From: Bacillota bacterium
GTDB lineage: Bacteria; Bacillota; UBA4882; UBA8346
Direction: 5' to 3'
Assembly (NCBI GenBank): GCA_029553165.1
Contig: JAKPCT010000270.1
Span: 1 to 64,000 of the forward strand
Length of the DNA stretch: 64,000 nucleotides
Made by a program: the position numbers and the translations under genes. Numbering within the stretch: position 1 is the first letter of the stretch; the number at the start of each line of letters is the position of its first letter. Positions 7,944-16,960 of the stretch are shown one piece after another. The notes below the pieces were generated by a model. That model saw nothing but the letters and a program-made list of their open reading frames with translations, ran no database searches and had not been told where the DNA came from.

Positions 7944-8444
7944 ATGGCTGTTATCATTGAAAATATTATCAAAAAAATGATCATTTATTTCGGTAATGAT
8001 GTTCGCCGCATCAATCATGCTTTAAAGGTATTTGGTTTTGCTAAAACCATCGCTGCCCTTGAAGGTATCCAGGGTGAACAGTTGTTAACTATTTTAATTG
8101 CAGCAATCCTTCATGATATCGGAATCAAAAAAGCGGAACAACTTCACCACTCAACTGCCGGACACTATCAAGAGTTGTTGGGACCTGACGTTGCACGGGA
8201 TTTACTTCAAGGTCTGGATTTAGCTCCACAGATTGAAAAGCGGATTCTTCATTTAATTGGGCACCACCACTCGTACAATAAAATTGATGCACTTGATTTT
8301 CAGATTTTAGTTGAAGCTGACTTTCTGGTCAATATTTTTGAAGATGAAATGACCCCTGAACAAATTATCAAAATTAAAGATAACTTCTTTAAAACCGGTA
8401 CCGGCCGCGAACTATTAACTGAAATGTATCTTGAGCAACATTAA
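7944..8444 (+). CDS. HD-domain phosphohydrolase-like protein
   Basis: The start is ATG 7944, nine bases after GGAG; a TTG 15 bases upstream overlaps that ribosome site. The 166-residue protein has a compact HD domain: His in RRINHALKVFGFAK, the HD pair in ILHDIGIKKAEQ, a His-rich IGHHHSYNK, and Asp in VEADFLVNIF. These match metal ligands of HD hydrolases that act on nucleotides or nucleotide second messengers. It is a single gene between divergent RlmD-like and convergent hcp. The substrate is unknown; the fold call is firm. Confidence 0.78.
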   Translation: MAVIIENIIKKMIIYFGNDVRRINHALKVFGFAKTIAALEGIQGEQLLTILIAAILHDIGIKKAEQLHHSTAGHYQELLGPDVARDLLQGLDLAPQIEKRILHLIGHHHSYNKIDALDFQILVEADFLVNIFEDEMTPEQIIKIKDNFFKTGTGRELLTEMYLEQH

Positions 8445-8445
8445 A

Positions 8446-8474
8446 AACAGGACAACCTTCATCGTTGCCCTGTT
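8446..8474. terminator. Bidirectional terminator between HD gene and hcp
   Basis: AACAGGaCAAC at 8446 pairs with GTTGcCCTGTT at 8464, closing a 7-base loop. Confidence 0.75.
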
Positions 8475-8500
8475 ATTCTAAGCACAAATCTTCAAAATCT

Positions 8501-10069
8501 TTATCCAAGAATAGTTTGTAAATCAGCTTCAGGAGTACTGATCGGCTTAATACCAAACTTTTCTGCCAATACATTTAATACATTGGATGAAATAAAAGCC
8601 GGTAATGATGGTCCAAGGTAAATGTTTTTGATACCTAACGCCAGCAATGTTAATAAAATACAAACCGCTTTCTGTTCATACCAGGACAATACTAATGTCA
8701 ATGGCAGTCCGTTAACCTCGCAACCAAAAGCATTAGCAAGCGCTATGGCAACTTGAATTGCAGAATAAGCATCATTACATTGACCCATATCCATAATCCG
8801 CGGCAAACCACCTATTTCCCCGATGTCAAGATCATTAAAGCGGTATTTGCCACAGGCCAAAGTCAAGATCACCGTGTCTTTCGGCGCTTTCCGCACAAAC
8901 TCTGTATAATAGTTACGACCAGGTTTTGCGCCATCACATCCACCAACCAAGAAAAAGTGTCTGATCGATCCGGCCTTAACTGCGGCAATAACTTGATCGG
9001 CAACACTAAGGACCGCATTTCGAGCAAATCCAGTCATTAATTCAGTCCCACCATTGATTCCGGTAAAGATTTTATCTTCACGATAACCACCAAGTTCAAG
9101 AGCCTTTTGAATGATTGGTGTAAAATCTTTGGTACCATTCTTCCCTTCCTCAATATGTTGCAACCCCGGATATCCTACAACTGAAGTTGTAAAAACCCGA
9201 TCAGCATAACTTGATTTCGGAGGCATTAAACAGTTAGTAGTAAAGAGAATTGGCGCGGGGATACTATCAAATTCTTTTTGCTGGTTCTGCCAGGCAGTTC
9301 CAAAATTCCCTTTTAAGTTCGAATATTTTTTGAGTTCCGGGTATCCATGGGCAGGTAACATCTCCCCATGAGTATAAATATTAATTCCTTTTCCCGCGGT
9401 TTGTTCAAGAAGCTGTTTCAAGTCCAAAAGATCATGACCCGAGATCACAATAAACGGACCTTTTTCTACCTTCATCGTAACTTTGGCTGGAATCGGATGA
9501 CCGTAGGCCGAAGTATTGGCTTCATCCAATAAACTCATACATTTCAGATTAATCTGACCAAACTCCATCAAGAGATCAAGCCAACCGGCAATACTGTATT
9601 CCTCTCCCAGAGCCTTCATCCCTTTATAAAACCATGCATTAACCTCAGTATCTACTTTGCCAAGCACATACGCATGCCAGGCATAAGCGGCCATTCCACG
9701 TATTCCCAAAAGTAAGATTGAGCGTAATGAAACAATATCGGTATCTCCCTGCCACAACATTTGTGAAGAATAGTTTTCCACTCCGCCCAGTTCTCTGATT
9801 GCTGCTTTAACCTCTCCAATAAGCCGGTCAATCCTGTCCGGATCAAAGTTAACATTGGTTACGGTAGCGAATAAGCTTCGTAGCATCAACTCATCAGTCT
9901 CTTTAGTAACAGCTTTTCCTAAAGCAACAGCTGCGAGATCAATCAACGCTGCCGTCAACTCATCCTGTTTATTTGCAACATCAGGTTTTTTACCGCAAAC
10001 ACCAACATTAGTACAGCCTTTACCACCCGCCGTTTGCTCACATTGAAAACAAAACATATTTGTCATCAT
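8501..10069 (-). CDS. hcp: Hybrid-cluster protein (hydroxylamine/nitric-oxide reductase)
   Basis: Hcp is an anaerobic protein reported to reduce hydroxylamine or NO and to generate S-nitrosothiols. The N-terminus shows C-X2-C-X8-C-X5-C (CFQCEQTAGGKGC, then CGKK), ligating the cubane cluster. Hybrid-cluster ligands are visible later: the SGHDLLDL and HGEMLPAHGYPEL His/Glu residues, FTTNCLMPP, LVGGCDGAKPGR and LACGKYRF. The size (522 aa) matches the class with a short N-terminal domain. Start ATG 10069 follows AGGAGGTTTTATAA. It appears monocistronic, and no hcr reductase is adjacent. It points to nitrosative-stress defence in an anaerobe. Confidence 0.95.
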   Translation of the reverse strand: MMTNMFCFQCEQTAGGKGCTNVGVCGKKPDVANKQDELTAALIDLAAVALGKAVTKETDELMLRSLFATVTNVNFDPDRIDRLIGEVKAAIRELGGVENYSSQMLWQGDTDIVSLRSILLLGIRGMAAYAWHAYVLGKVDTEVNAWFYKGMKALGEEYSIAGWLDLLMEFGQINLKCMSLLDEANTSAYGHPIPAKVTMKVEKGPFIVISGHDLLDLKQLLEQTAGKGINIYTHGEMLPAHGYPELKKYSNLKGNFGTAWQNQQKEFDSIPAPILFTTNCLMPPKSSYADRVFTTSVVGYPGLQHIEEGKNGTKDFTPIIQKALELGGYREDKIFTGINGGTELMTGFARNAVLSVADQVIAAVKAGSIRHFFLVGGCDGAKPGRNYYTEFVRKAPKDTVILTLACGKYRFNDLDIGEIGGLPRIMDMGQCNDAYSAIQVAIALANAFGCEVNGLPLTLVLSWYEQKAVCILLTLLALGIKNIYLGPSLPAFISSNVLNVLAEKFGIKPISTPEADLQTILG

Positions 10070-10239
10070 TTATAAAACCTCCTATAACAATATTTTCTTA
10101 ATTGGAATCTAATCGTTGAGAGCTGTATTATTCAACCCTCCTCTTGTCAGACTAGAAAAGCACTCATCCAATTTTTTTAATTATAAAAAACCAGCAAGCA
10201 AAAATCGGTAACCCAGGTTACGAAATGTCAAAATAAAAA

Positions 10240-10286
10240 AGCTGTTACAAAGATGTACTTTTGTACTTTTGTACATTTGTAACAGC
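10240..10286. terminator. Terminator after the second RlmD-like gene
   Basis: GCTGTTACAA..GATGTAC starting at 10241 pairs with GTACAT..TTGTAACAGC ending at 10286, a long imperfect stem. The distal stem sequence is the same as in the terminator at 6117, which follows the other RlmD-like paralog. Confidence 0.7.
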
Positions 10287-10305
10287 ACCAAAGGTATGAG
10301 CAAGT

Positions 10306-11688
10306 TCAAACCCTTTCCAGTTTAGCAACACACTCGACAAAATGGGTTTGAGGACGTAAATCTACTGGTTGAATCTCAATTATCTTATATCCATACTCGC
10401 TCAACAGCTTCAAATCATGTGCTAAAGTTCCCGGATTATAACTTACATAAACAACCCTCTTAATCATTGCATTAGCAATATTCTTTAATACACTGGGTTC
10501 ACAACCCGAACGGGGCGGATCAAGGACCGCAACATCAAATTTGAATCCTTGATTTATCAACTCTGGTAAAACCTTTTCAGTTCTTCCCAGAATAAACTGC
10601 ACATTATTAATGTTATTCAACGCAACATTTTCCCTGGCATCCTGAAACGCTTCCGGCAGATATTCAATCCCAAAAACAAACCGGGCTTTTCGGGCTAACA
10701 TCAAACTTAGAACCCCAATTCCACAGTAGGCATCAAGCACTGACTCAGTTCCGGTTAAACCTGCATATTTCAGAATTTCCTTGTATAAGACAATCGTCTG
10801 CACCGGACTGCTCCGATAAAACGACTTCAATGAGAAGCAAAATTTAATATCATCCACTTTATCAGTAATTCGGCTCGAACCGGCTAAAACCCGGTTCTCT
10901 TTTCCAAAGATTGTCCTGTCACGCGAAACATTAATATTCTGAATCACACTCTTAACTGCCGGAAAGTTCACCATTAATTCTAACGCAAATCGCTCTCCAT
11001 AAGGAAATTCCGCGCCGTTGGTAACCAAAATAACCATAATCTCATCGGTATAATAACCGATTCTGATCATAATATGCCTTAAAAGACCGGTTCCATCCGC
11101 TTCATTATAAGCCGAAAAACCATAGATCTTAACGATCTCCTTCAGTTTTTGGCTGATCCAATTGGCAATCATTGGTTGAGTCACACATTCTTTGGTTGTT
11201 ACAATTTCTTGGGTGTCTTTATGACCAAAACCCATAATTAACTCGTTATCATCCGATCGACCCACCCAATAATGCAGTCGGTTAAGATAAAACCAGGGTT
11301 TCTTCATTCCAATAGTCGGATGAACCAAAACACCCTTAAATTCCGCTATTCGCTCAATTGCATTAACAATCAGTTGCCATTTCATGATTAATTGAGCTTT
11401 ATATTCCATGTGTTGCAGATTACAACCACCGCATAGTCCATAAATCCGGCAGAAAGGCTTATTACGGTCAACCGATCTGACCAAAACATTGGCTAAAACA
11501 CCCTGTGCCGAATTACCCCTGATCTCTGTTATTTTGGCCTGAATCCTTTCTCCATACAAAGCTCCGGGGACAAACACAGTAAAACCATGATAACGACCGG
11601 CGCCGACTCCTTCATAACCATAGTCATTAATGGTTAAATCAATAATCTGACCAATTTGCAAAGACGAATCTCTATTTTTAGCACTCAT
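10306..11688 (-). CDS. Second TrmA/RlmD-family protein lacking the catalytic Cys
   Basis: A 460-residue paralog of the gene at 6170, with the same layout: TRAM domain (about 11-70), 4Fe-4S ligands in FCRIYGLCGGCNLQ plus the Cys of TKECVTQ, SAM motif LDAYCGIGVLSLMLARKA and acceptor motif VLDPPRSGCE. The catalytic motif reads YVSYNPGTLAHD, so Tyr replaces the nucleophilic Cys, while the general base is kept (THFVEC). Two intact frames that both lost the same residue, with different replacements, argue against a chance mutation. Its RNA target is unknown. The paralog and a shared terminator sequence point to a duplication that included the 3' flank. Confidence 0.85.
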   Translation of the reverse strand: MSAKNRDSSLQIGQIIDLTINDYGYEGVGAGRYHGFTVFVPGALYGERIQAKITEIRGNSAQGVLANVLVRSVDRNKPFCRIYGLCGGCNLQHMEYKAQLIMKWQLIVNAIERIAEFKGVLVHPTIGMKKPWFYLNRLHYWVGRSDDNELIMGFGHKDTQEIVTTKECVTQPMIANWISQKLKEIVKIYGFSAYNEADGTGLLRHIMIRIGYYTDEIMVILVTNGAEFPYGERFALELMVNFPAVKSVIQNINVSRDRTIFGKENRVLAGSSRITDKVDDIKFCFSLKSFYRSSPVQTIVLYKEILKYAGLTGTESVLDAYCGIGVLSLMLARKARFVFGIEYLPEAFQDARENVALNNINNVQFILGRTEKVLPELINQGFKFDVAVLDPPRSGCEPSVLKNIANAMIKRVVYVSYNPGTLAHDLKLLSEYGYKIIEIQPVDLRPQTHFVECVAKLERV

Positions 11689-11776
11689 CCTGATTCCCTT
11701 AAACTAAGTCTTCTTACTAATATTTTAATAATAATATTCCATAAGAGCAATAGAATTTTCAGAAAGAACTGGATGG

Positions 11777-11992
11777 TTACAGCTGCAATTTATAGTAATC
11801 CTCCATCGCCGGATATACTTTCAAAAATATTTCAACCAATTCAGGATCAAATTGTTGACCACTCTGATCAATAATTATTTGACGCGCTTCCTCCGGGGAC
11901 TTGGCATTACGATAATGGCGATAAGATGTAACCGCGTCAAATGTATCAGCAATTGCAATAATTCGCGCAAAAACGATGGGATAACTTGACAA
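11777..11992 (-). pseudogene. C-terminal remnant of an HD-GYP protein
   Basis: The 71 codons read ARIIAIADTFDAVTSYRHYR followed by ARQIIIDQSGQQFDPELV, which is the distal third of an HD-GYP c-di-GMP phosphodiesterase domain. The HD residues, the HHE and the GYP motif that should precede are absent, and upstream sequence is non-coding. The putative start has no ribosome site. It is a truncated gene. An intact HD-GYP gene is at 33929. Confidence 0.8.
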
Positions 11993-12052
11993 ATTATATT
12001 CTACATTTTAAATTATTAAATAATCCACTGCTACTTATAATAATCCACTTAA

Positions 12053-12469
12053 TTAACGATCCTTTTCGGATTTAACAAACATTTGAGTATTATCCCTCAA
12101 ACAATAACCTTCCGGCATTTTTTGGGTTAAATAGAACGATTGAAACACAATTTTGGCATCATTAACGCTTAAAATCTCATTCCGCTTTAACCGGATAATA
12201 CCCCCGCTATAGTTAATTGAGTGCTCTCTTAGGTCATTCGTATTTTTGCCCAGAACATAATGAGTAAATCCTGAACCCTGATACCCCCGGTGTTCAACAA
12301 TCATCCTTAACTTTGATCCGGCGCATTGGACATAACTTTCATCCTGGTTTGAAAGCGTGCAGAAAGATCGGGTTTTAGGATTCATCCTTTCCAAATAAGC
12401 AAGGACAAACTCCAACTCAACATCTTTTTTGATTTTAACAACATTCTCTTCTTCATACTGAAACAACAT
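12053..12469 (-). CDS. Uncharacterised 138-residue protein, possible immunity-like fold
   Basis: Start ATG 12469 follows AAAAGGAGCTTATT. It is a mixed alpha/beta soluble protein with no signal or membrane segment. The pattern ESYVQCAGSKLRMIVEHRGY, then THYVLGK and a late Phe/Tyr-rich strand, recalls small immunity-type proteins of toxin systems, but I cannot place it in a named family. It heads a run of leftward genes of unknown function (12.0-16.4 kb), none of which is a recognisable toxin. Confidence 0.6.
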   Translation of the reverse strand: MLFQYEEENVVKIKKDVELEFVLAYLERMNPKTRSFCTLSNQDESYVQCAGSKLRMIVEHRGYQGSGFTHYVLGKNTNDLREHSINYSGGIIRLKRNEILSVNDAKIVFQSFYLTQKMPEGYCLRDNTQMFVKSEKDR

Positions 12470-12662
12470 AATAAGCTCCTTTTAAGTTAATAATGGTTAC
12501 TGTCCAACTTCTTAGCATCTTACCAAAATATGGCGGTTTTCTATAGAAAATATTACCATAACAATCCATTTGACTCAAAGTTCTTACCCTCACAGCAAGT
12601 AATTTTCGATTCATAATGTTAATCACACCTGAAACCTTGCTCAAGCATCCAAAATGTTAAAA

Positions 12663-12682
12663 AACGAGCCATTGAGCTCGTT
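12663..12682. terminator. Short terminator-like hairpin
   Basis: AACGAGC at 12663 pairs with GCTCGTT at 12676 around a 6-base loop. It lies between two leftward hypothetical genes. Confidence 0.45.
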
Positions 12683-12789
12683 GTTAACTGTTTAAGATAT
12701 GAATAGCATCGAAAATCAGCTTAATAGTCACAACCATTGAAAATTTGGCGGACTTTTGCAGCGACTGCTTTGCCATTAAATCATTCTAT

Positions 12790-13656
12790 CTATTCCCTTT
12801 TCCACAAGAAAAAACCATTCTTCAGAAGAAGTTCAATCAACTCTGCCCGGTCCTTTGATTGTATCGGCCGATAATGCCAGTGATGAAAACCATATTCAAC
12901 ACTGACAAAATTTTCTGCATCAAAATGTTGAAAATTGCTCTTATCTAAAAAATCTTTGATCTCGGCTACCAAATCTTTCGATTGGGTTAAGATATGGATA
13001 ATCTTATGCTCATCCAAATTCAAATTAGTGGCTCCCTCTTCCGAATAGATTGTAGCAGTCAAGAAGCCACTCCGGAAAATATCTTCATAATTATCCATTA
13101 CAAATTGTTTAATCCGGACCAAATCATTTAATGATTCATTCGCATAAATCTCGAGCGTACCATCGACTTCCCAATCATCAGCAAGTCTTAACCAAAAAAC
13201 CCGAATTGATTTGAGCAGCTCCCCAATATCAAAATAGAGATCAAACAACCTTGACTGATCAACCACAATCTCCAGATGTTGAATTTGGTCTTCATCTTCA
13301 TAAACAAGGTATCCTTCAGTAAGAGCTTCGTATTCATAATCACCTTCTTCACTTGATAAAACAACTCCTGAAGGAAGATTGAAGTCTGGATATTCCTCAA
13401 TCGGATAACTATAACCAGCTTCAGTGCAATAAAGCTTATTATGTTCCAACTCAATCACATCTGTCGGCAGATCATTCCGATCAGCCGGATCCACTTCCTC
13501 AATCCGGAACTTAACTAAATCCAATGTGTTCAGATATGCTTCAACAATACCAATGGCTTCACCAATATGTTGTGCAAAAACCCAGAAAACTTTGACAAAT
13601 GCTTCTTCATTTTTTACCGCCTCAATTAAAACCGTGTAAAAATTTTCTTTCATCAT
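12790..13656 (-). CDS. Uncharacterised acidic protein
   Basis: The 288-residue soluble protein is strongly acidic, with clusters such as SSEEGDYEYEALTEG and VYEDEDQIQH. There is no signal peptide or membrane segment. The C-terminus ends FHHWHYRPIQSKDRAEL and then FFLWKRE. An alternating strand/helix pattern suggests a two-lobed alpha/beta fold of the kind seen in immunity or SUFU/SMI1-like proteins, but no diagnostic motif is visible. Start ATG 13656, or the next codon, follows GAGGAGAACCG. Function unknown. Confidence 0.6.
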   Translation of the reverse strand: MMKENFYTVLIEAVKNEEAFVKVFWVFAQHIGEAIGIVEAYLNTLDLVKFRIEEVDPADRNDLPTDVIELEHNKLYCTEAGYSYPIEEYPDFNLPSGVVLSSEEGDYEYEALTEGYLVYEDEDQIQHLEIVVDQSRLFDLYFDIGELLKSIRVFWLRLADDWEVDGTLEIYANESLNDLVRIKQFVMDNYEDIFRSGFLTATIYSEEGATNLNLDEHKIIHILTQSKDLVAEIKDFLDKSNFQHFDAENFVSVEYGFHHWHYRPIQSKDRAELIELLLKNGFFLWKRE

Positions 13657-13731
13657 CGGTTCTCCTCACAGATAATCAGTCCAAAAATGGCCCTGAATAA
13701 TTGCTTTAAATCAATTTTAACTACCTATCCC

Positions 13732-14364
13732 CTATTTCTCTATCTTCAACGTTGAATTTAAAATATCTTGTTGTATATCGTAGATTAACCAACGATCTTT
13801 GACCTTTCGTAAATAAAAAAGTTCTTTCCGGTTAACATCCAGATCCATGATAAAATCTTCATTTGAAAACTCATCAAATTCCTCCTGGGTAAGATTTGAG
13901 ACTTTATAATCTTTAACAATCGTCTCCAAGACAGGATGATAGGTAAGGCTACTGTAACTTTCCTTACTATTAAGCAAAACTGTGCATAAAAAGTTATTCA
14001 ATCCTAATCTTTTAACTTCAACACTTTTAATTGTTATCGCTTCCAAATCTGAGTATAAAATCTGATAATCTTCCGACATAACTGAACAACTTCTGATAGC
14101 CTCTTCAAAACTGTTCAAAATATTACCCGTCATTATCTCCTGATACTTACCGATCAATTCGTCCTGAAAATATTGATCTAACTGCTCAACAGTTATCTCA
14201 GTGGATTCTTTTCTCACTTGCTTTACCAGCGATTTATAGACATTTACTACATCATAATAATTCGAAACCGTTGTCCTAATTGCTTGTCGTCCCTGAAGGT
14301 CAACGATATAGACCAACAAAATTATTATCAATAATGAAATCAATGTTACTATAATTCTTTTCAC
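13732..14364 (-). CDS. Membrane-anchored protein with NTF2-like external domain
   Basis: Residues 1-21 (KRIIVTLISLLIIILLVYIV) form a single N-terminal membrane anchor, leaving about 190 residues outside. The ending YLRKVKDRWLIYDIQQD is the typical last strand of NTF2-like lumenal domains. No catalytic motif is seen. It lies 63 bases downstream of the membrane gene at 14428 on the same strand, so co-transcription is likely. Function unknown. Confidence 0.6.
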   Translation of the reverse strand: MKRIIVTLISLLIIILLVYIVDLQGRQAIRTTVSNYYDVVNVYKSLVKQVRKESTEITVEQLDQYFQDELIGKYQEIMTGNILNSFEEAIRSCSVMSEDYQILYSDLEAITIKSVEVKRLGLNNFLCTVLLNSKESYSSLTYHPVLETIVKDYKVSNLTQEEFDEFSNEDFIMDLDVNRKELFYLRKVKDRWLIYDIQQDILNSTLKIEK

Positions 14365-14427
14365 AAAATCACCTTAAACCTTTCGCACCAAAAATAAGCT
14401 CCATCAAGGAACTCTTCTACTTCGGTA

Positions 14428-15045
14428 CTAATTCCTTTTCTTAAATAAGATCCATGCAGTAAAATATGTTCCAATTGGAATTAGAATAATTAATAGATTA
14501 AATATATTGTTTTTTAAGATAGACAAATCAAAAAAATGTGCAACTCTAACTGCAATCAATATCGGGACTGTTATGTATGCGGTCAATTTGAGAGCACCAA
14601 TAGATCTGAGTTCTTGAAAAGCAAACTCCTTTACGTTTGGACTTTCTGGAATTAAACCGTTCTTCATTTTCTGATTAAGCAATGTAATCAAATCACTTGC
14701 ATTAATCATGTGCGTAAAACCGAGTTTTATTGTAGTAGTTTTTAAATATGTAACTCCAACATATTCAATATCTTCATAATTTAAGATTACCTCTTTAAAA
14801 AAATACCTTTGGATTACTATTCTATCTCCAAAGTTAATACATTTTGCCAGATTTAAAAAAATTCCAGCTAAAATTAATAATAGCAAAAATGCAAATAACA
14901 ATACCTTGAAAGCGGAAAAAATTATTGAGATAACAATCAAAAATAAAATTACAACTATTGTTATAATAATACTAAACCACAGTCTTCTTTCATATTTAGG
15001 AATAAATGTCTCATTAACCCCATTCAATAAGATCAATCTCTCCAA
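14428..15045 (-). CDS. Membrane protein, PH-like domain between membrane helices
   Basis: Two hydrophobic helices at residues about 23-45 and 47-65 form a hairpin. A soluble segment of about 85 residues (RIVIQRYFFKEVILNYEDIE) follows, resembling membrane-associated bacterial PH domains. Two more helices lie near 152-170 and 180-200. The gene overlaps the upstream gene by 13 bases, indicating translational coupling. Function unknown. Confidence 0.55.
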   Translation of the reverse strand: MERLILLNGVNETFIPKYERRLWFSIIITIVVILFLIVISIIFSAFKVLLFAFLLLLILAGIFLNLAKCINFGDRIVIQRYFFKEVILNYEDIEYVGVTYLKTTTIKLGFTHMINASDLITLLNQKMKNGLIPESPNVKEFAFQELRSIGALKLTAYITVPILIAVRVAHFFDLSILKNNIFNLLIILIPIGTYFTAWILFKKRN

Positions 15046-15761
15046 TCAACCAAAAACCAATTCTCACTTTTATGCTCAAATATTGATTTTTTTGATGACA
15101 AATCATGATTATCCGGATTTTGGCCATCTGACCGATATAACATAAACCTATGAGTACCAAACGAACTTCCGCTTAATTTAACACGAATTTTTATAACGCC
15201 ATCCTTAATTTGAACATCAACCGGCCATAACTTGAAATCTTTATCTAATTTATCTGGAAGTGATATTGCATTTAGGACTAGATCGGTTGTCCTTTCAGGA
15301 TATTTATTCTCAATATAGCTTGCTAACTCATTAAGGCTTTTTTCTTTTGCTTTATAAAAATCTGCTGTCGGATAGGTTAATGCTAAAGAAATAACAATTA
15401 TCTGAGCCATAAGTAATAATATCGGAGCTAGCTCAAGCTTCTTTTTTTGTAATAAAAACCTGACTAGATTAATAACACAGAAAATAACACTATAACCCAA
15501 ATAAATCAGGATAGTAAATGTTGAAAAAATATACATTTCTACAATTCTAAAACTATTACCATAATCGAAGAAGAATTGGCGATGGAGCACAATAATGCTA
15601 CAATTAATGAAAAACAGAACGAAACCTAAAATATTGAACCACAATTTCCAATTTAATTTTGCAGTAACATCTCCAGATAAGTCGTTTTTTATTCTTCTCA
15701 AATACAACCCCCCTTTTGGCATTTGTACTTCAAACACTAACATACTCATTTGGTAATTCAA
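15033..15761 (-). CDS. Membrane protein of unknown function
   Basis: Three hydrophobic segments near residues 43-62, 75-100 and 112-132 are followed by a soluble external domain of about 100 residues ending ENWFLVDWRD. A strong AAAGGGGGG ribosome site lies inside the open frame, so translation probably starts at a TTG just after it (near MRRIKNDLSGDV) and not at the first ATG. The stop overlaps the next gene. It could work with the two downstream membrane proteins. No family recognised. Confidence 0.5.
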   Translation of the reverse strand: MNYQMSMLVFEVQMPKGGLYLRRIKNDLSGDVTAKLNWKLWFNILGFVLFFINCSIIVLHRQFFFDYGNSFRIVEMYIFSTFTILIYLGYSVIFCVINLVRFLLQKKKLELAPILLLMAQIIVISLALTYPTADFYKAKEKSLNELASYIENKYPERTTDLVLNAISLPDKLDKDFKLWPVDVQIKDGVIKIRVKLSGSSFGTHRFMLYRSDGQNPDNHDLSSKKSIFEHKSENWFLVDWRD

Positions 15762-15782
15762 TAAAAATAATTCTTTAATCTT

Positions 15783-16394
15783 TTATTGTTCGCCCAGTTC
15801 AATACCTTTCTGATCAATAATTATCTGCCGTCTGTCTTTTTTTACTACAGCCCTTCCTTGTTCATTAAATGGTTCAATGATTGCTTCATACTGATATGGA
15901 ATCACCAATTGACCGTTTTTGTTAATGAACCCCCATTGATTGGAACGAACGAAAGTCAATTCGCCGACTTCTTCAAAACTAACATCTTTGGCAACAGCGG
16001 CGTATCCATTAATAAAAGCAGAACCATATTCAAATTGAGCCTTAATTTGAATTGTTCCTTTTTCATCAAAATAGCCTATTTTACCATTCTCCTCATAGCG
16101 GCATAGCCCGTCACTAAAACGATCACAGCTGTTATTATTAGCAAGATAATATGGTTTAATCACCAATTCCCCTTGACTGTTGATAAACACCCAGCCATCT
16201 TCTAAACTGGCCACCAGGGCCAAACCATATTTCGAAAAGGGTTCGGCAAAAATATATTGGGGCTCAATAACAATATTGCCATTAGCATCCTGATAGCCCC
16301 AAAGATCGTTAACTTGGAATGGAGTAAGAATATTTTCTTGACACCCCATAAGTAATACAAGCGCCAAAATCATCAATAGTAAAAACTGTTTCAA
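15783..16394 (-). CDS. WG-repeat lipoprotein
   Basis: Signal peptide with a lipobox (ALVLLMGC, Cys about 18), so it is probably a lipid-anchored surface protein. Four to five WG repeats follow: LWGYQDANGNIVIEPQY, GWVFINSQGELVIKPYY, KIGYFDEKGTIQIKAQF and QWGFINKNGQLVIPYQY. Each is a small beta unit found in secreted Firmicute proteins of unknown role. It is the first gene of the leftward run down to 12 kb. A shorter WG remnant lies at 662. Confidence 0.8.
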   Translation of the reverse strand: MKQFLLLMILALVLLMGCQENILTPFQVNDLWGYQDANGNIVIEPQYIFAEPFSKYGLALVASLEDGWVFINSQGELVIKPYYLANNNSCDRFSDGLCRYEENGKIGYFDEKGTIQIKAQFEYGSAFINGYAAVAKDVSFEEVGELTFVRSNQWGFINKNGQLVIPYQYEAIIEPFNEQGRAVVKKDRRQIIIDQKGIELGEQ

Positions 16395-16473
16395 ACTTCC
16401 AAACCCCTTTTCAGACTGATAGAGTATAATTTACACATTTCGCCATTTTGATCAAATCTCCTTTAAAATAAAA

Positions 16474-16492
16474 AAGACCCCTGCCAGGTCTT
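16474..16492 (-). terminator. Short hairpin followed by T-rich tract
   Basis: AAGACC/GGTCTT with a 7-base loop is followed on the minus strand by TTTTTTATTTT. It lies 80 bases upstream of the WG lipoprotein start, so it could be a leader terminator. Weak evidence. Confidence 0.35.
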
Positions 16493-16878
16493 ATAAACAT
16501 TAAATATTTTAATTTTACAATAACTGACTATTAAGAACCATTGGAAGACGTTCAATTATTATACAGAAAGCTGTTGGAGCTTCAACTTATTGTAGATAAA
16601 ATTATATATTGTATATCTGTAAACTGAATTGCTTGATTCTTCTTATTCTCTTTACAGTTTATATTAAAAAGTATCAATTTTATCTATTAATCCAAATAAT
16701 TACTTCCTATTTTGATAGTATATTTTATCATATTTGTCATTTTCTGATCTTTAAAGAGCTTATTGTCACAAAATTTTAACATTTTTAATTGTATTAACAA
16801 GGATTTAAGGCAGTTATGAAGAATATTTTAAATCATGAAACAACTATTAGTTTTTTAATTTTATTGTTACAAAATACT

Positions 16879-16905
16879 TAAGCATCATGTAACTATTACC
16901 GATAT
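16879..16905 (+). promoter_or_regulatory. Sigma-D (flagellar/chemotaxis) promoter candidate
   Basis: TAAG at 16879-16882, 15 bases, then ACCGATAT at 16898-16905. This closely matches the Firmicute sigma-D consensus TAAA-N15-GCCGATAT and sits 56 bases before a chemoreceptor start codon. Confidence 0.6.
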
Positions 16906-16960
16906 ACAACTAGTCAAAATGCTTAAGTGATTCGTTCCTTTATTTTTTGGAGGTGCTTGA

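Larger units (their letters stand above)
16395..16960. other. Long intergenic region upstream of a chemoreceptor
   Basis: This 566-base gap is extremely AT-rich. It contains a short hairpin (AAGACC at 16474, GGTCTT at 16487) with a T-run on the minus strand, and a sigma-D-like promoter near its right end. I see no convincing small ORF. Confidence 0.55.

Noticed and set aside
12453-12644. 63-codon leftward frame
   Set aside because: No family resemblance, poor composition, overlaps the ribosome site of the 12469 gene.
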